DNA from: Leptolyngbya sp. KIOST-1
GTDB lineage: Bacteria > Cyanobacteriota > Cyanobacteriia > Phormidesmidales > Phormidesmidaceae
Assembly (NCBI RefSeq): GCF_000763385.1
Contig: NZ_JQFA01000002.1
Location: 1,798,001 to 1,862,000, forward strand
Length of the DNA: 64,000 bases
Direction of reading: 5' to 3'
This document shows, in pieces, positions 1-10,813 of the stretch (the stretch's first letter is position 1; each line of letters opens with the position of its first letter). A program made the translations under genes and the position numbers. Below the pieces are notes generated by a model. The model worked only from the letters and a program-made list of their open reading frames with translations, was not told the origin of the DNA and did no database searches.

Positions 1-336
1 CCTGGTTTGAAGCATTTTTTCCCTTACGTCCTGCTCGACCTAAAGCAGCGGAGCACGTAACTTGGGGTTCTCGATCCCGTCAGCGGCCTAAAAATTTAAT
101 TATATTTTTATACCATGCCCAGAGATATTTTCGGCTCTCCTAGAGAGATGTCCCAATTGGGATAGTTCACCCTCTGCCTGAGGGCTGAAATGCCACCACA
201 ACTTGTTCGTACAAAATCCTCCTGCCAAATTGAGTCTTATCTATAGTGCTGTGTGTGGGTGGGAGGATTTCTAGTTTGACCCTGCTCTGGCGAAGAGACG
301 GTGCTATCGTGAAGATATATATCCAGCCTGATAAGC
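1..336. other. Gene-free left edge
   Basis: No convincing coding frame, RNA gene or repeat is seen here. The stretch is more AT-rich than the genes that follow and ends in the likely promoter/leader of the radical SAM gene. A gene ending just left of the window cannot be excluded. Confidence 0.5.
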
Positions 337-1944
337 ATGCCTTTTTCTACCACTGGCCAGGCCCGTGTGCTCTACGTACGGCTGCCCTGCAATCCCATTT
401 TCCCGGTTGGGGTGGTCTACCTGGCTGATCACGTTCACAAGCTATTTCCCGACCTGGAGCAGCGCATCTTTGATCTGGGGGCGGTGCCTCCCCTGGACTA
501 CGGTGGCGCCCTCGATCGCTGCATCGACGACTTTCAACCCACGGTGCTGGTGTTTTCCTGGCGCGACATCCAGATTTTTGCGCCCGTGGGCGGTCGCGGG
601 GGCAATCCGCTGCAAAACGCCTTTGAGTTCTTTTACGCCCGCAACCTGTTCTTAAAGGCCAGGGGTGCCCTGGGGGGGCTGCGCATGGCCACCACCTACC
701 TGGCCGAACTCTGGCGCAACCAGGGACTGATCAAGCGCGGGCTCCGGCGGGCGCGCCGCTACCGCCAGGACGTTACCACGGTGGTTGGGGGCGGAGCGGT
801 GAGCGTGTTCTACGAGCAGCTCCACAATCGGCTGCCCAAGGGCACGATTATCTCAGTGGGCGAAGGGGAAATGCTGCTGGAGCGGATCCTGCGGGGCGAA
901 GATTTTTCGGACCAGCGCTGCTATATCGCCGGGGAGACCCAACCGCGCGATCGCCTCATCCACGAAGAGCCCGCTCCGCTGGAGAAAACCGCCTGCAACT
1001 ACGACTACATTGAGGCGATCTGGCCCGAGTTCGACTACTACCTTCAGGAGCAGGACTTTTACATTGGCGTACAGACCAAGCGCGGCTGTCCCCACAACTG
1101 CTGCTACTGCGTCTACACCGTGGTCGAGGGCAAGCAGGTGCGCATCAACCCCGCCGATGAAGTGGTGGCGGAAATGCAGCAGCTCTATAAACGGGGCGTC
1201 CGCAACTTCTGGTTTACCGATGCCCAGTTCATTCCCGCCCGCCGCTTCATGCAGGATGCCGAGGAACTGCTGCAAAAAATCCTCGATGCCGGTATGGACG
1301 ACATCCACTGGGCCGCCTACATTCGTGCCGACAACCTGACGCCCAAACTCTGCCAGCTGATGGCCGACACGGGCATGAACTATTTTGAAATTGGCATTAC
1401 CAGCGGTTCCCAGGAACTGGTGCGGAAAATGCGCATGGGCTACAACCTGCGCACGGTGCTGCAAAACTGCAAAGACTTGAAGGCAGCCGGGTTCAACGAC
1501 CTGGTCTCAGTCAACTACTCCTTTAATGTAATTGACGAACGGCCCGAAACTATTCGCCAGACCATTGCCTACCACCGGGCACTGGAAGAGGTGTTTGGCC
1601 GCGACAAGGTGGAGCCCGCTATTTTCTTCATTGGCCTGCAGCCCCACACCCACTTGGAGGAGTACGCCTTCGATAAAAACATTCTCCGGCGCGACTACAA
1701 CCCTCTCGACATTCACCTGCCCTGGGTGTCAAAGAAGCTGCTGTGGAACCCGGAACCGCTGGGTTCGTTCTTTGGCGAAGTATGCCTGGAAGCGTGGCAG
1801 CGCAACCCCGATGACTTTGGCCGCGAGGTGATGGATATTCTGGAGGAACGCCTGGGGCGGGCCCCCCTGGAGGAAGCCCTCACCGCTGCGATCGCGCCCA
1901 AAGCCGCTGACCTCGCCGCCGCCAAGGAACCGGCGCTGAAGTAA
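337..1944 (+). CDS. B12-binding-type radical SAM protein, cyanobacterial (PSII high-light acclimation family)
   Basis: Radical SAM enzyme of 535 aa. The [4Fe-4S] motif CxxxCxxC is visible as Cys251, Cys255 and Cys258 in 'RGCPHNCCYC', preceded by a cobalamin-binding-like N-terminal half (residues about 15-230, including 'TTVVGGGAVSVF' and 'GEGEMLLERIL') and followed by the radical SAM barrel to about residue 420. From memory this architecture and sequence match the cyanobacterial family annotated as 'photosystem II high light acclimation radical SAM protein'; the reaction is unknown. The start at 337 is the first Met in frame that keeps the whole N-terminal fold. It stands alone; the next gene starts 179 bp downstream. 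The C-terminal 30 residues are Ala-rich and probably disordered. Confidence 0.8.
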   Translation: MPFSTTGQARVLYVRLPCNPIFPVGVVYLADHVHKLFPDLEQRIFDLGAVPPLDYGGALDRCIDDFQPTVLVFSWRDIQIFAPVGGRGGNPLQNAFEFFYARNLFLKARGALGGLRMATTYLAELWRNQGLIKRGLRRARRYRQDVTTVVGGGAVSVFYEQLHNRLPKGTIISVGEGEMLLERILRGEDFSDQRCYIAGETQPRDRLIHEEPAPLEKTACNYDYIEAIWPEFDYYLQEQDFYIGVQTKRGCPHNCCYCVYTVVEGKQVRINPADEVVAEMQQLYKRGVRNFWFTDAQFIPARRFMQDAEELLQKILDAGMDDIHWAAYIRADNLTPKLCQLMADTGMNYFEIGITSGSQELVRKMRMGYNLRTVLQNCKDLKAAGFNDLVSVNYSFNVIDERPETIRQTIAYHRALEEVFGRDKVEPAIFFIGLQPHTHLEEYAFDKNILRRDYNPLDIHLPWVSKKLLWNPEPLGSFFGEVCLEAWQRNPDDFGREVMDILEERLGRAPLEEALTAAIAPKAADLAAAKEPALK

Positions 1945-2123
1945 AGCCGCAACTGGCTGAATCGGCTCAATTTCTGCTGCCTAAAACCCTTACTCAGTAG
2001 GCGCTGAAGTGCTGCGGAGGGCGACAGTTCTACGCGCCAAACTTTGAGCATCCGTCCACACTCGCTCCAGTGAGTCATCTGGGTATCTTATGTGAGTGAT
2101 GAGGTTGAGAGTGGACAGTACGC

Positions 2124-3176
2124 ATGATTGTCAAAGAGTTGGACCCCCTAGCTCCTGGATCCGGTCCACGGGTGCAGGCGGGTCGCCGGGCAGAGGAACA
2201 AATGGCATTTTACCTACGCCGGGCGTTCGCCGACGATCCTAAAATCGTTGTGCTGAATGGCCTGCGGGTCGAGCGCAAAGGTGAAATCGCTCAGGTTGAC
2301 CATTTGGTTCTCAGCACCCACGGGCTGATTTTAATCGAGAGTAAAAGCGTCACTACCCAGATTCGCGTCAATGCCCAGGAAGAGTGGACCCGTCAGGTAG
2401 GGCAAAACTGGCAGGGCATGCCGTCGCCCCTGCTGCAGGTGGAGCGCCAGGCCAATCTAATCAGGTCATTGCTTAATGACCACGTCGATCTCTTTTTTCG
2501 CAAAGTGTTGGCTTTTCAGTTCACCTTTACCTCGGTGCCCTTTGACGGCTTGGTGGCCATTTCAGATACTGGAGTGATTGATCGCCCCAAGGGCTTTGCG
2601 GTCCGTCAGGTGCTCAAGGCGGATCAGGTCGTCCCCCGGATTCAGGAGATACACGCTGACTACCGCCGGGGCAGCAGTCTGTTTTCCCTGAGCCTCAAGG
2701 ATGCGGGGGCCGAGTTTAGCGACAAAACCGTGCAGCGGTTAACAGAGTTTTTGCTGCAACGGCACAGTCCTCAACCCCTGCCGCCGTCCTCATCGTCTCC
2801 GCCCGTCCGCAAGCCTCAAAACCGCTCCGAAAGCAACTTTGGTAAGCCACGCTCCAGGGCCCCTGGAACTTCAGCCCATCCCCAAGGTGCCCCCTCTCCT
2901 CAACCCCCAAAAGTACCTGTCCAGAGCCAGCCCGATGCCAAAAAGGCCTGCCGCACCTGCGGGAGTGGTGACTTAACGATTGTCTACGGCAAGTACGGCT
3001 ACTACTTTAAGTGCGGTGCCTGTGGCGGCAATACGCCCATCAAGGTCACCTGCGCCAATGGCGATCGCGCCAGGATCACCAAGCAGGGCCGAGAGTTCTA
3101 TGTGGTGTGCCCCGACCGATCAGAACCTCAGCTTTTCTACGTCAACCCCGAAAGCACTTCCCCTGGTTCTGTTTGA
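2124..3176 (+). CDS. NERD-domain (nuclease-related) protein with C-terminal zinc ribbon
   Basis: 350 aa. Residues about 18-130 show the NERD fold, related to restriction-type nucleases: the pattern Glu-54, 'QVDH' (57-60) and 'IESK' (71-74) supplies the E...QxDH...ExK active-site-like residues. A Pro/Ser/Arg-rich linker (about 213-273) leads to a zinc ribbon with Cys276, Cys279, Cys297 and Cys300, the type seen at the C-termini of topoisomerase I; two more cysteines (310, 329) follow. NERD proteins are suspected DNA-processing or defence nucleases, but their targets are not established. It sits at the left side of an island rich in toxin-antitoxin genes. The nuclease assignment follows from the motif; the role is inference. 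Confidence 0.75.
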   Translation: MIVKELDPLAPGSGPRVQAGRRAEEQMAFYLRRAFADDPKIVVLNGLRVERKGEIAQVDHLVLSTHGLILIESKSVTTQIRVNAQEEWTRQVGQNWQGMPSPLLQVERQANLIRSLLNDHVDLFFRKVLAFQFTFTSVPFDGLVAISDTGVIDRPKGFAVRQVLKADQVVPRIQEIHADYRRGSSLFSLSLKDAGAEFSDKTVQRLTEFLLQRHSPQPLPPSSSSPPVRKPQNRSESNFGKPRSRAPGTSAHPQGAPSPQPPKVPVQSQPDAKKACRTCGSGDLTIVYGKYGYYFKCGACGGNTPIKVTCANGDRARITKQGREFYVVCPDRSEPQLFYVNPESTSPGSV

Positions 3177-3222
3177 CCCTGGTCAAACTTAGAACTTTCT
3201 CGCCAAAATCAGCGCGGCACCG

Positions 3223-3603
3223 TCAGCGGCTGTAGGGTTGTTCCAGGCTCAAGTCTGAAATGACTCGATAGTGCTTCACATTAAACGTGCAAAGAGTGGC
3301 ATTGCGACCAACGGCACAGGCTGCAACTAAGGCATCAATTAGACCAACCTTGTGAGACAGGTGATAACTTGTGAAGTTAGATAGGGCGCGAGAGTAGTCA
3401 GATGTGGTGGGCCAAACAATGTCTAGTGGTCTTACAAGTCGTAGCACTTCGCGCAACTTTTGCTTGTTTTGGGCTCCCTGTATTAATTCCATCACCACAA
3501 AACCAGGAATGCCGGGCGGCTCAGAAAGGGAGCCAAACCAGGCCCGTGCTGGTTTAGAACCCCGTTGGATGTCGATCATGACATCTGTATCAACCAGGTA
3601 CAT
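3223..3603 (-). CDS. PIN-domain toxin, VapC-like
   Basis: 126 aa, normal VapC length. PIN residues are visible: Asp5 and Asp7 in 'LVDTDVMID', Glu39 in 'VVMEL', Asp90 in 'GLIDALVAA' and Asn108 in 'TFNVKHY'; the usual final Asp of the NxKDF motif is His111 here. VapC toxins are Mg-dependent endoribonucleases that cut tRNA or rRNA. The gene follows the 261-aa ORF upstream by 7 bp on the same strand, the usual antitoxin-toxin order, so that ORF is the presumed antitoxin although it is far larger than a normal VapB. Confidence 0.85.
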   Translation of the reverse strand: MYLVDTDVMIDIQRGSKPARAWFGSLSEPPGIPGFVVMELIQGAQNKQKLREVLRLVRPLDIVWPTTSDYSRALSNFTSYHLSHKVGLIDALVAACAVGRNATLCTFNVKHYRVISDLSLEQPYSR

Positions 3604-3610
3604 TCAACAC

Positions 3611-4396
3611 CTAAGTCTGCTCGCGATGTTCAGCCTGGTCACGCAGTCTGCGTGCATACTCTTGGCTGTCATCAATATCGGGTCGGGAGTTAATCACCCC
3701 AACCTTTTCCCAGTAGGCAACAAGCTCAGCACCTGTTTTTGGAAGAGATTCGTCACCTTCTTGAATAGCTCTCTCGTAGGCGAAAATGTCCTCAAAGGCG
3801 GGGTCATCTTTAAATGCACTTTCGATATCCTGAATCCAACTGGCTGATTGTGAAGGTGAAGGCACAACCACTTTTTGCAAAGCGCTGATGGAGTCTTCAA
3901 CATCTTGGAGACGCTTTTCTATGTCGGCTATATAGGCAGTCGATCCAACGGGTAAATCAAGAGAATCACCATTGGCTGCATCATTGTCATTTTGATCGTT
4001 TCTGCCAGTACTAGCAATGCTCTTTAGCGTCGTCGAAAAAAGACGTGCTGCTGCTCCAGCGGCACTCACGATACCTTCACTCAAGGAGGAGATACTGCTG
4101 CTTGTATTACCTGATCGGACTGGGTGAAAAACCTTTACTGGAACAGGATAACTTGTAGAGAGAGGCTGAACCATTAAGGTTCCACCTTGCCTACTAACAA
4201 TCTTTACTAATTCTCCAACGTCTATAGGATTGGAGGTATTTGAAATTGCTAGCCACTCAGAACCATCCCAAAGAATTCTGCCAGGCTCACCTGGAAGGAT
4301 CGGCGAAGTAACAGTAGCGGTTTGCCGACTCTTTGAACTCCTTAGAGCTGGACGCAAACCTTGAGCTTTGGGCTTGATTGGATCAGCCATATGCAT
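3611..4396 (-). CDS. Candidate antitoxin with NfeD-like N-terminal domain
   Basis: 261 aa, not recognised as a whole. Residues about 33-80 ('GRILWDGSEWLA' through 'GGTLMVQPL') look like the small beta-barrel (OB-like) found at the C-terminus of NfeD proteins. A Ser/Ala-rich stretch (95-130) and a polar linker follow, then a short coiled coil (about 155-178), then 'SWIQDIESAF...DDPAFEDIFAYERAIQ' (187-212), which resembles the C-terminal part of cyanobacterial antitoxins placed before PIN genes. It precedes the PIN gene by 7 bp, so an antitoxin role is inferred. Two Met codons (4396 and 4390) could start it; no strong ribosome site separates them. GC content is lower than in carB next door. Confidence 0.55.
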   Translation of the reverse strand: MHMADPIKPKAQGLRPALRSSKSRQTATVTSPILPGEPGRILWDGSEWLAISNTSNPIDVGELVKIVSRQGGTLMVQPLSTSYPVPVKVFHPVRSGNTSSSISSLSEGIVSAAGAAARLFSTTLKSIASTGRNDQNDNDAANGDSLDLPVGSTAYIADIEKRLQDVEDSISALQKVVVPSPSQSASWIQDIESAFKDDPAFEDIFAYERAIQEGDESLPKTGAELVAYWEKVGVINSRPDIDDSQEYARRLRDQAEHREQT

Positions 4397-4463
4397 TCAC
4401 GGATCTACTGTACTTACTATGTTAGCTACTGAATCAGCGAAGCTTACAGTCCTTTTGCAATTT

Positions 4464-7766
<3,303 letters not shown>

Positions 7767-7938
7767 AGGGCGGGGTGCTCAGGGAAAATCCAAATTATTC
7801 TAAGGGGTATTCGCCCGATCCGACTGTTCAGATCGCGGCGAAACCGGGAGAGGTTGGGCGATCGCCCGATTGTCACGGTTTGGTGAACTTAAGCAAAACT
7901 CCCAAAGCGCCAGGGATCAGGGCCAGGTTTGGCGGGCC

Positions 7939-8056
7939 GCGATCACCGCTGGGCAGAGGGGCGCTGATGGCTGGGGGAAGGGGCGATTGTGCGCTGCATA
8001 CGCTTTCTCTTGCAGAGACGCTCCGCCAACGCGAACGCCCCAATGCAATCTGCTAA
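7939..8056. repeat. Dispersed repeat family R1, copy A
   Basis: Shares with three other copies (8936, 9726, 10666) the order: GCGATCxCC, C-TAGGGCAGRG-like core, GGGCACTG-like block, GTGGGGGAAGGGGCGAT, and a right end CAATGCAATCTGCTRA. This copy has the core altered and a 50-bp internal insert that contains a short inverted motif around 'GCAGAGACGCTCC'. It lies between carB and the HEPN gene. Confidence 0.65.
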
Positions 8057-8148
8057 ACATGCAAAGGCAGGGGTGTGAGTTGGTCGTGTAGTGATTGTAT
8101 CAATGGGCTGAAGGGCCTCATCGGAGCAGAATTTATGGTCGCCTGGCT

Positions 8149-8538
8149 CTACAGGCATTGCTTGACAAAAGCCCGGACTTCTTCGGCACAAACGATAGCT
8201 CGTTGGGCTTCTTGAGGGGTAGGTTCTTCCAGCTCGTCATCGGGATATCGCACGCCGGTTGCGTAGTCTTGCAGCTCTGAGGCGATGTCGAGTAGGTTTG
8301 AGAACTTGGGCTCTTGCTTTCCACAAAGGCGAGTGAGGTAGACCAACTCATGCACAAACTTAAACGGGATGCTGTGGGCAACAAGGTAGCCCTTAAGATA
8401 TTTCTCGGCACATTGCTGGGCGTGGTAACAGACGATATCCAGTAGAGGGTTGTTGGTATTGAGCAGTAACTCAGCGGCTTGGAGATCAGCGTCTGCTTTG
8501 GCAAACCAGGCATCAGACGGGTTGCTTTTGGCGGTCAT
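8149..8538 (-). CDS. HEPN-domain protein of an MNT/HEPN pair
   Basis: 129 aa from the Met at 8538; a longer upstream reading is only overlap with the preceding gene. It is an all-helical HEPN protein of the larger class, with the typical 'YHAQQCAEKYLKGYL' helix (residues 38-52), 'HELVYL' (63-68) and 'RYPDDE' (97-102). The RX4-6H ribonuclease motif of HepT-type toxins is not seen. It overlaps the nucleotidyltransferase gene by 26 bp, so the two are translated together. Members of this pair act as toxin-antitoxin or as a nucleotide-transfer unit; which partner is toxic here is not decided by sequence. Confidence 0.8.
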   Translation of the reverse strand: MTAKSNPSDAWFAKADADLQAAELLLNTNNPLLDIVCYHAQQCAEKYLKGYLVAHSIPFKFVHELVYLTRLCGKQEPKFSNLLDIASELQDYATGVRYPDDELEEPTPQEAQRAIVCAEEVRAFVKQCL

Positions 8539-8845
8539 AGAGCACAATTCCTTCGGTAAGCACCTGGTGGGCAAAACTGCCGGGCACCTGCTCCCAATCT
8601 TTGTACGCTTGGGCTGAGCGAATGACAATGTCGATGGGTTCGGCGTAGTCTTGGGCCAGCATTTTGAGGATGGGTGCGCTGCGCTGACCCCGAGGGGGGA
8701 GGGTTTCTACAACAACAAGCAGGTCTAGGTCGCTGTGGGGGTGGGCTTCGCCACGGGCGTAGCTGCCAAAGAGGATGATTTTTTCTGGGCTGAAGCGATC
8801 GGCGATGCGATCGCTGATTTGCTGAATGGTGGCTTGGGTGAGCAT
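8513..8845 (-). CDS. MNT-type nucleotidyltransferase
   Basis: 110 aa minimal nucleotidyltransferase of the pol-beta superfamily. The catalytic signature GSx10DxD is visible: 'LFGSYARGE' with Gly27-Ser28, then Asp39 and Asp41 in 'HSDLDLLVV', and a third acidic site at 'EPIDIVI'. In MNT/HEPN (HepT/MntA) systems the MNT protein can AMPylate and neutralise the HEPN toxin. It is the first gene of the pair and its 3' end overlaps the HEPN start. A repeat copy lies just upstream of the start, where the promoter should be. Confidence 0.88.
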   Translation of the reverse strand: MLTQATIQQISDRIADRFSPEKIILFGSYARGEAHPHSDLDLLVVVETLPPRGQRSAPILKMLAQDYAEPIDIVIRSAQAYKDWEQVPGSFAHQVLTEGIVLYDRQKQPV

Positions 8846-8935
8846 GTCAGGTCGCCTGCAGGGGAAAGGCGTGGGGAGTGGCGTTGGGTGGCCTCACTAT
8901 TGTATCAATGGGGGGTGGGGCTCACGGCGGGTAGG

Positions 8936-9034
8936 GCGATCGCCCCTAGGGCAGAGGGGGCACTGGTGGATGTGGGGGAAGGGGCGATTGTGCGCTGCAC
9001 ACGCTACGCGATCGCCCCAACGCAATCCGCTGAA
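8936..9034. repeat. Dispersed repeat family R1, copy B
   Basis: Begins GCGATCGCCCC and ends CAACGCAATCCGCTGA. The internal block GGCACTGGTGGATGTGGGGG matches copies C and D closely. A 22-bp insert splits the right-hand GGGGCGATCGCCCC palindrome, shorter than the insert of copy A at the same point. It separates the MNT/HEPN pair from the DUF6883 gene. Confidence 0.7.
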
Positions 9035-9102
9035 GTTGCCTAACTTCTCTGTCTACTAACCAGCACAGCTAAAATTGATTGGCGTTCTCTGCGGCCATAG
9101 TC

Positions 9103-9432
9103 ATGAAGCTGCCCAACGGAGCATCAGCGATTATTCCGATGGACAAGCTGGTAGGCTACTGCCTTAACCCAAACCATTCATCGGGCAAGCACAAAGCGAG
9201 GGTTTTTGCCTCGGCTCTGGGCATCAGGGCTGACAATGCAGAGGCTCTGCGGCAGTTGATTGCTCAAGCCGCTGTGGAAGGAGAGGTCGTGCAGCAAGGC
9301 TCTACAGCATTCGGGCAACTGTACAAAGTCGATTGGGTCATAATTGATCACGACTCTGTTGTCCTGCGGACACTGTGGGAGGTGCGCGCGGGCCAGTCTG
9401 TCCCCCATTTGGTTTCGGCGTTTATCAAATAA
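9103..9432 (+). CDS. DUF6883-type protein
   Basis: 109 aa from the ATG at 9103; a TTG eight codons earlier is an alternative. It matches from memory the DUF6883 family: 'MKLPNGASAIIP', 'KLVGYCLNPNHSSGKHKARVF' region, and the C-terminal 'WEVRAGQSVPHLVSAF'. Function is unknown; the domain occurs as a small stand-alone protein in cyanobacteria and at the ends of larger secreted or conflict proteins. The next gene, a DUF4926 protein, starts 5 bp after its stop codon, so the two form one unit. Confidence 0.75.
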   Translation: MKLPNGASAIIPMDKLVGYCLNPNHSSGKHKARVFASALGIRADNAEALRQLIAQAAVEGEVVQQGSTAFGQLYKVDWVIIDHDSVVLRTLWEVRAGQSVPHLVSAFIK

Positions 9433-9437
9433 AGGCT

Positions 9438-9698
9438 ATGGATTCTGTGACAACTCTAGATACCGTTGCCAACCTAAAGCCGATCGCCCGCGATCGCCTC
9501 ACGCTGGTTGAGACCGAGTTCGAGGCGATTCAGCAGCTTCCTATGGGGCAGGTGGGCACTGTATTGGAGATCTATGAGGGAGAGGAGCTTTGCTATTTAG
9601 TTGAGTTTGCGGATTTGGCAGGTCGCGAATATGCAATGGCGGTGTTGACGCCGGATGAGGTGCTGCCACTGCGTTATGAATTGCTGTTGGCGAGCTGA
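9438..9698 (+). CDS. DUF4926-type small protein
   Basis: 86 aa. Residues about 35-80, 'GQVGTVLEIYEGEELCYLVEF' region followed by 'VLTPDEVLPL', match the DUF4926 pattern, a small SH3-like beta barrel. The start at 9438 is 5 bp after the DUF6883 stop; an upstream Met in the same frame lies inside that gene and is not used. Such two-gene units of about 110 and 80 aa resemble toxin-antitoxin cassettes in size and spacing. The role is inference only. Confidence 0.75.
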   Translation: MDSVTTLDTVANLKPIARDRLTLVETEFEAIQQLPMGQVGTVLEIYEGEELCYLVEFADLAGREYAMAVLTPDEVLPLRYELLLAS

Positions 9699-9725
9699 GC
9701 CGAGAAGGTTGCTTTGGTGGGTAGC

Positions 9726-9799
9726 GCGATCGCCGCTAGGGCAGGGCGGGCACTGGTGGCTGTGGGGGAAGGGGCGATCGCCCCCATACAATTCGCTAA
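9726..9799. repeat. Dispersed repeat family R1, copy C
   Basis: Compact copy: GCGATCGCCGCTAGGGCAG at the left, GTGGGGGAAGGGGCGATCG in the middle and CATACAATTCGCTAAG at the right. No internal insert. It lies between the DUF4926 stop and the second PIN gene. Confidence 0.7.
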
Positions 9800-9832
9800 G
9801 CTTGCTCGTTTCCAAAAAAGATTGGGCTCAGA

Positions 9833-10294
9833 CTATTGCTCGTTAGGATTCTCAATGATTAGCCCTTCGCTGCGGGCGGCGGCATTGAGTTCGTTGTCGG
9901 CTGAGACAAAAATTAAAGGTGGCAAACTGCTCGTTAGGCAAAGGGCATTGACGGCACAACCTGCGGCTAACTGTACGGCATCATAGCCTCGCAGCCCTTT
10001 TGCTTCGGCTAGAGCCATCCCTAGACTAATAATCTCTTCGGTAATTTCAATAATTTGATAAGTTGTCTGAAAGTCTTGCCTAAACTGAGCGCAGGCTAAA
10101 GCCGCATCGGCGGTTTTGATGCTACCGCTACGGGCACGTCTGGTAATAGCCGCGACAATTTCAACCCCTGCGATCGCAGCCACAAAGCAATCGTTGCCTA
10201 ACTCTGGCGAAAACAGGCTTGCAACCCAATCGGTTCCTGTTTCCCGGATATACCGTTTAACCAGGGCGCTGCTGTCTAAGAAGTAAACAGCCAC
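9833..10294 (-). CDS. PIN-domain toxin, VapC-like
   Basis: 153 aa starting with GTG at 10294, directly after the TAA of the upstream gene. PIN residues: Asp7 in 'YFLDSSALVK', Glu45 in 'GVEIVAAI', Asp105 in 'GYDAVQLA' and Asp133 in 'FVSADNEL'. All four acidic positions of an active ribonuclease are present. The paired gene upstream encodes a coiled-coil protein and is the probable antitoxin. Confidence 0.88.
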   Translation of the reverse strand: MAVYFLDSSALVKRYIRETGTDWVASLFSPELGNDCFVAAIAGVEIVAAITRRARSGSIKTADAALACAQFRQDFQTTYQIIEITEEIISLGMALAEAKGLRGYDAVQLAAGCAVNALCLTSSLPPLIFVSADNELNAAARSEGLIIENPNEQ

Positions 10295-10633
10295 TTAGCG
10301 CCGCTCATCCAAGATGGTTTGGGATACGGCTTCACCTTGGGCAGGAATAGGCTGAAAGTTGTTTTGGGGGGTAACGGCGGGTGGGCGTACCGATTTTACT
10401 AGGCCAGATGCTTGTAGCGTCTGATGAAAGGTGGTCTGCGCCAGAGGCGAGGGCTGGCTAGATAAAGGGATCGCTTGGTCAGTTTCAGCGCTGCCTGCGA
10501 TCGCTGACCACCAGGGGGTTGGCTTTTGCAGAAGAGCAGACAAAACCTGTTTGAGCTGTGCCAGTTCTTTTTCGAGGGCAGCAACTCGTGCTTCGAGGCG
10601 CTGCGATCGCTCTTCGAGTTGTTGGGATGTCAT
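10295..10633 (-). CDS. Coiled-coil protein, probable antitoxin for the adjacent PIN toxin
   Basis: 112 aa. Residues about 3-42 form a clear coiled coil ('LEERSQRLEARVAALEKEL' with heptad leucines); the rest is Pro/Gln-rich and probably disordered. No known DNA-binding domain is seen. The stop codon abuts the GTG start of the PIN gene, so translation is coupled. The antitoxin role follows from position. A repeat copy lies about 30 bp upstream of the start. Confidence 0.65.
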   Translation of the reverse strand: MTSQQLEERSQRLEARVAALEKELAQLKQVLSALLQKPTPWWSAIAGSAETDQAIPLSSQPSPLAQTTFHQTLQASGLVKSVRPPAVTPQNNFQPIPAQGEAVSQTILDERR

Positions 10634-10665
10634 GTCAGCAGGTGTGAGGACTTGTGCCTATTATA

Positions 10666-10746
10666 GCGATCGCCGCTAGGGCAGAGTGGGCACTGATGGC
10701 TGTGGAGGGGGGGGGAAGGGGCGATCGCCCCAATGCAATCTGCTGA
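10666..10746. repeat. Dispersed repeat family R1, copy D
   Basis: GCGATCGCCGCTAGGGCAG, GGGCACTGATGGCTGTGG, a run of nine G, then GGGGCGATCGCCCCAATG and CAATCTGCTGA. It matches copy C nearly end to end apart from the expanded G run. It lies between the antitoxin promoter region and the AT-rich TOPRIM gene. Confidence 0.7.
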
Positions 10747-10813
10747 CTTATCTGCTTTTAAGGAGGATTGGGCTAACTAAAGCAGCCTAAATTGAATTAT
10801 AAGCTGTGCTATT

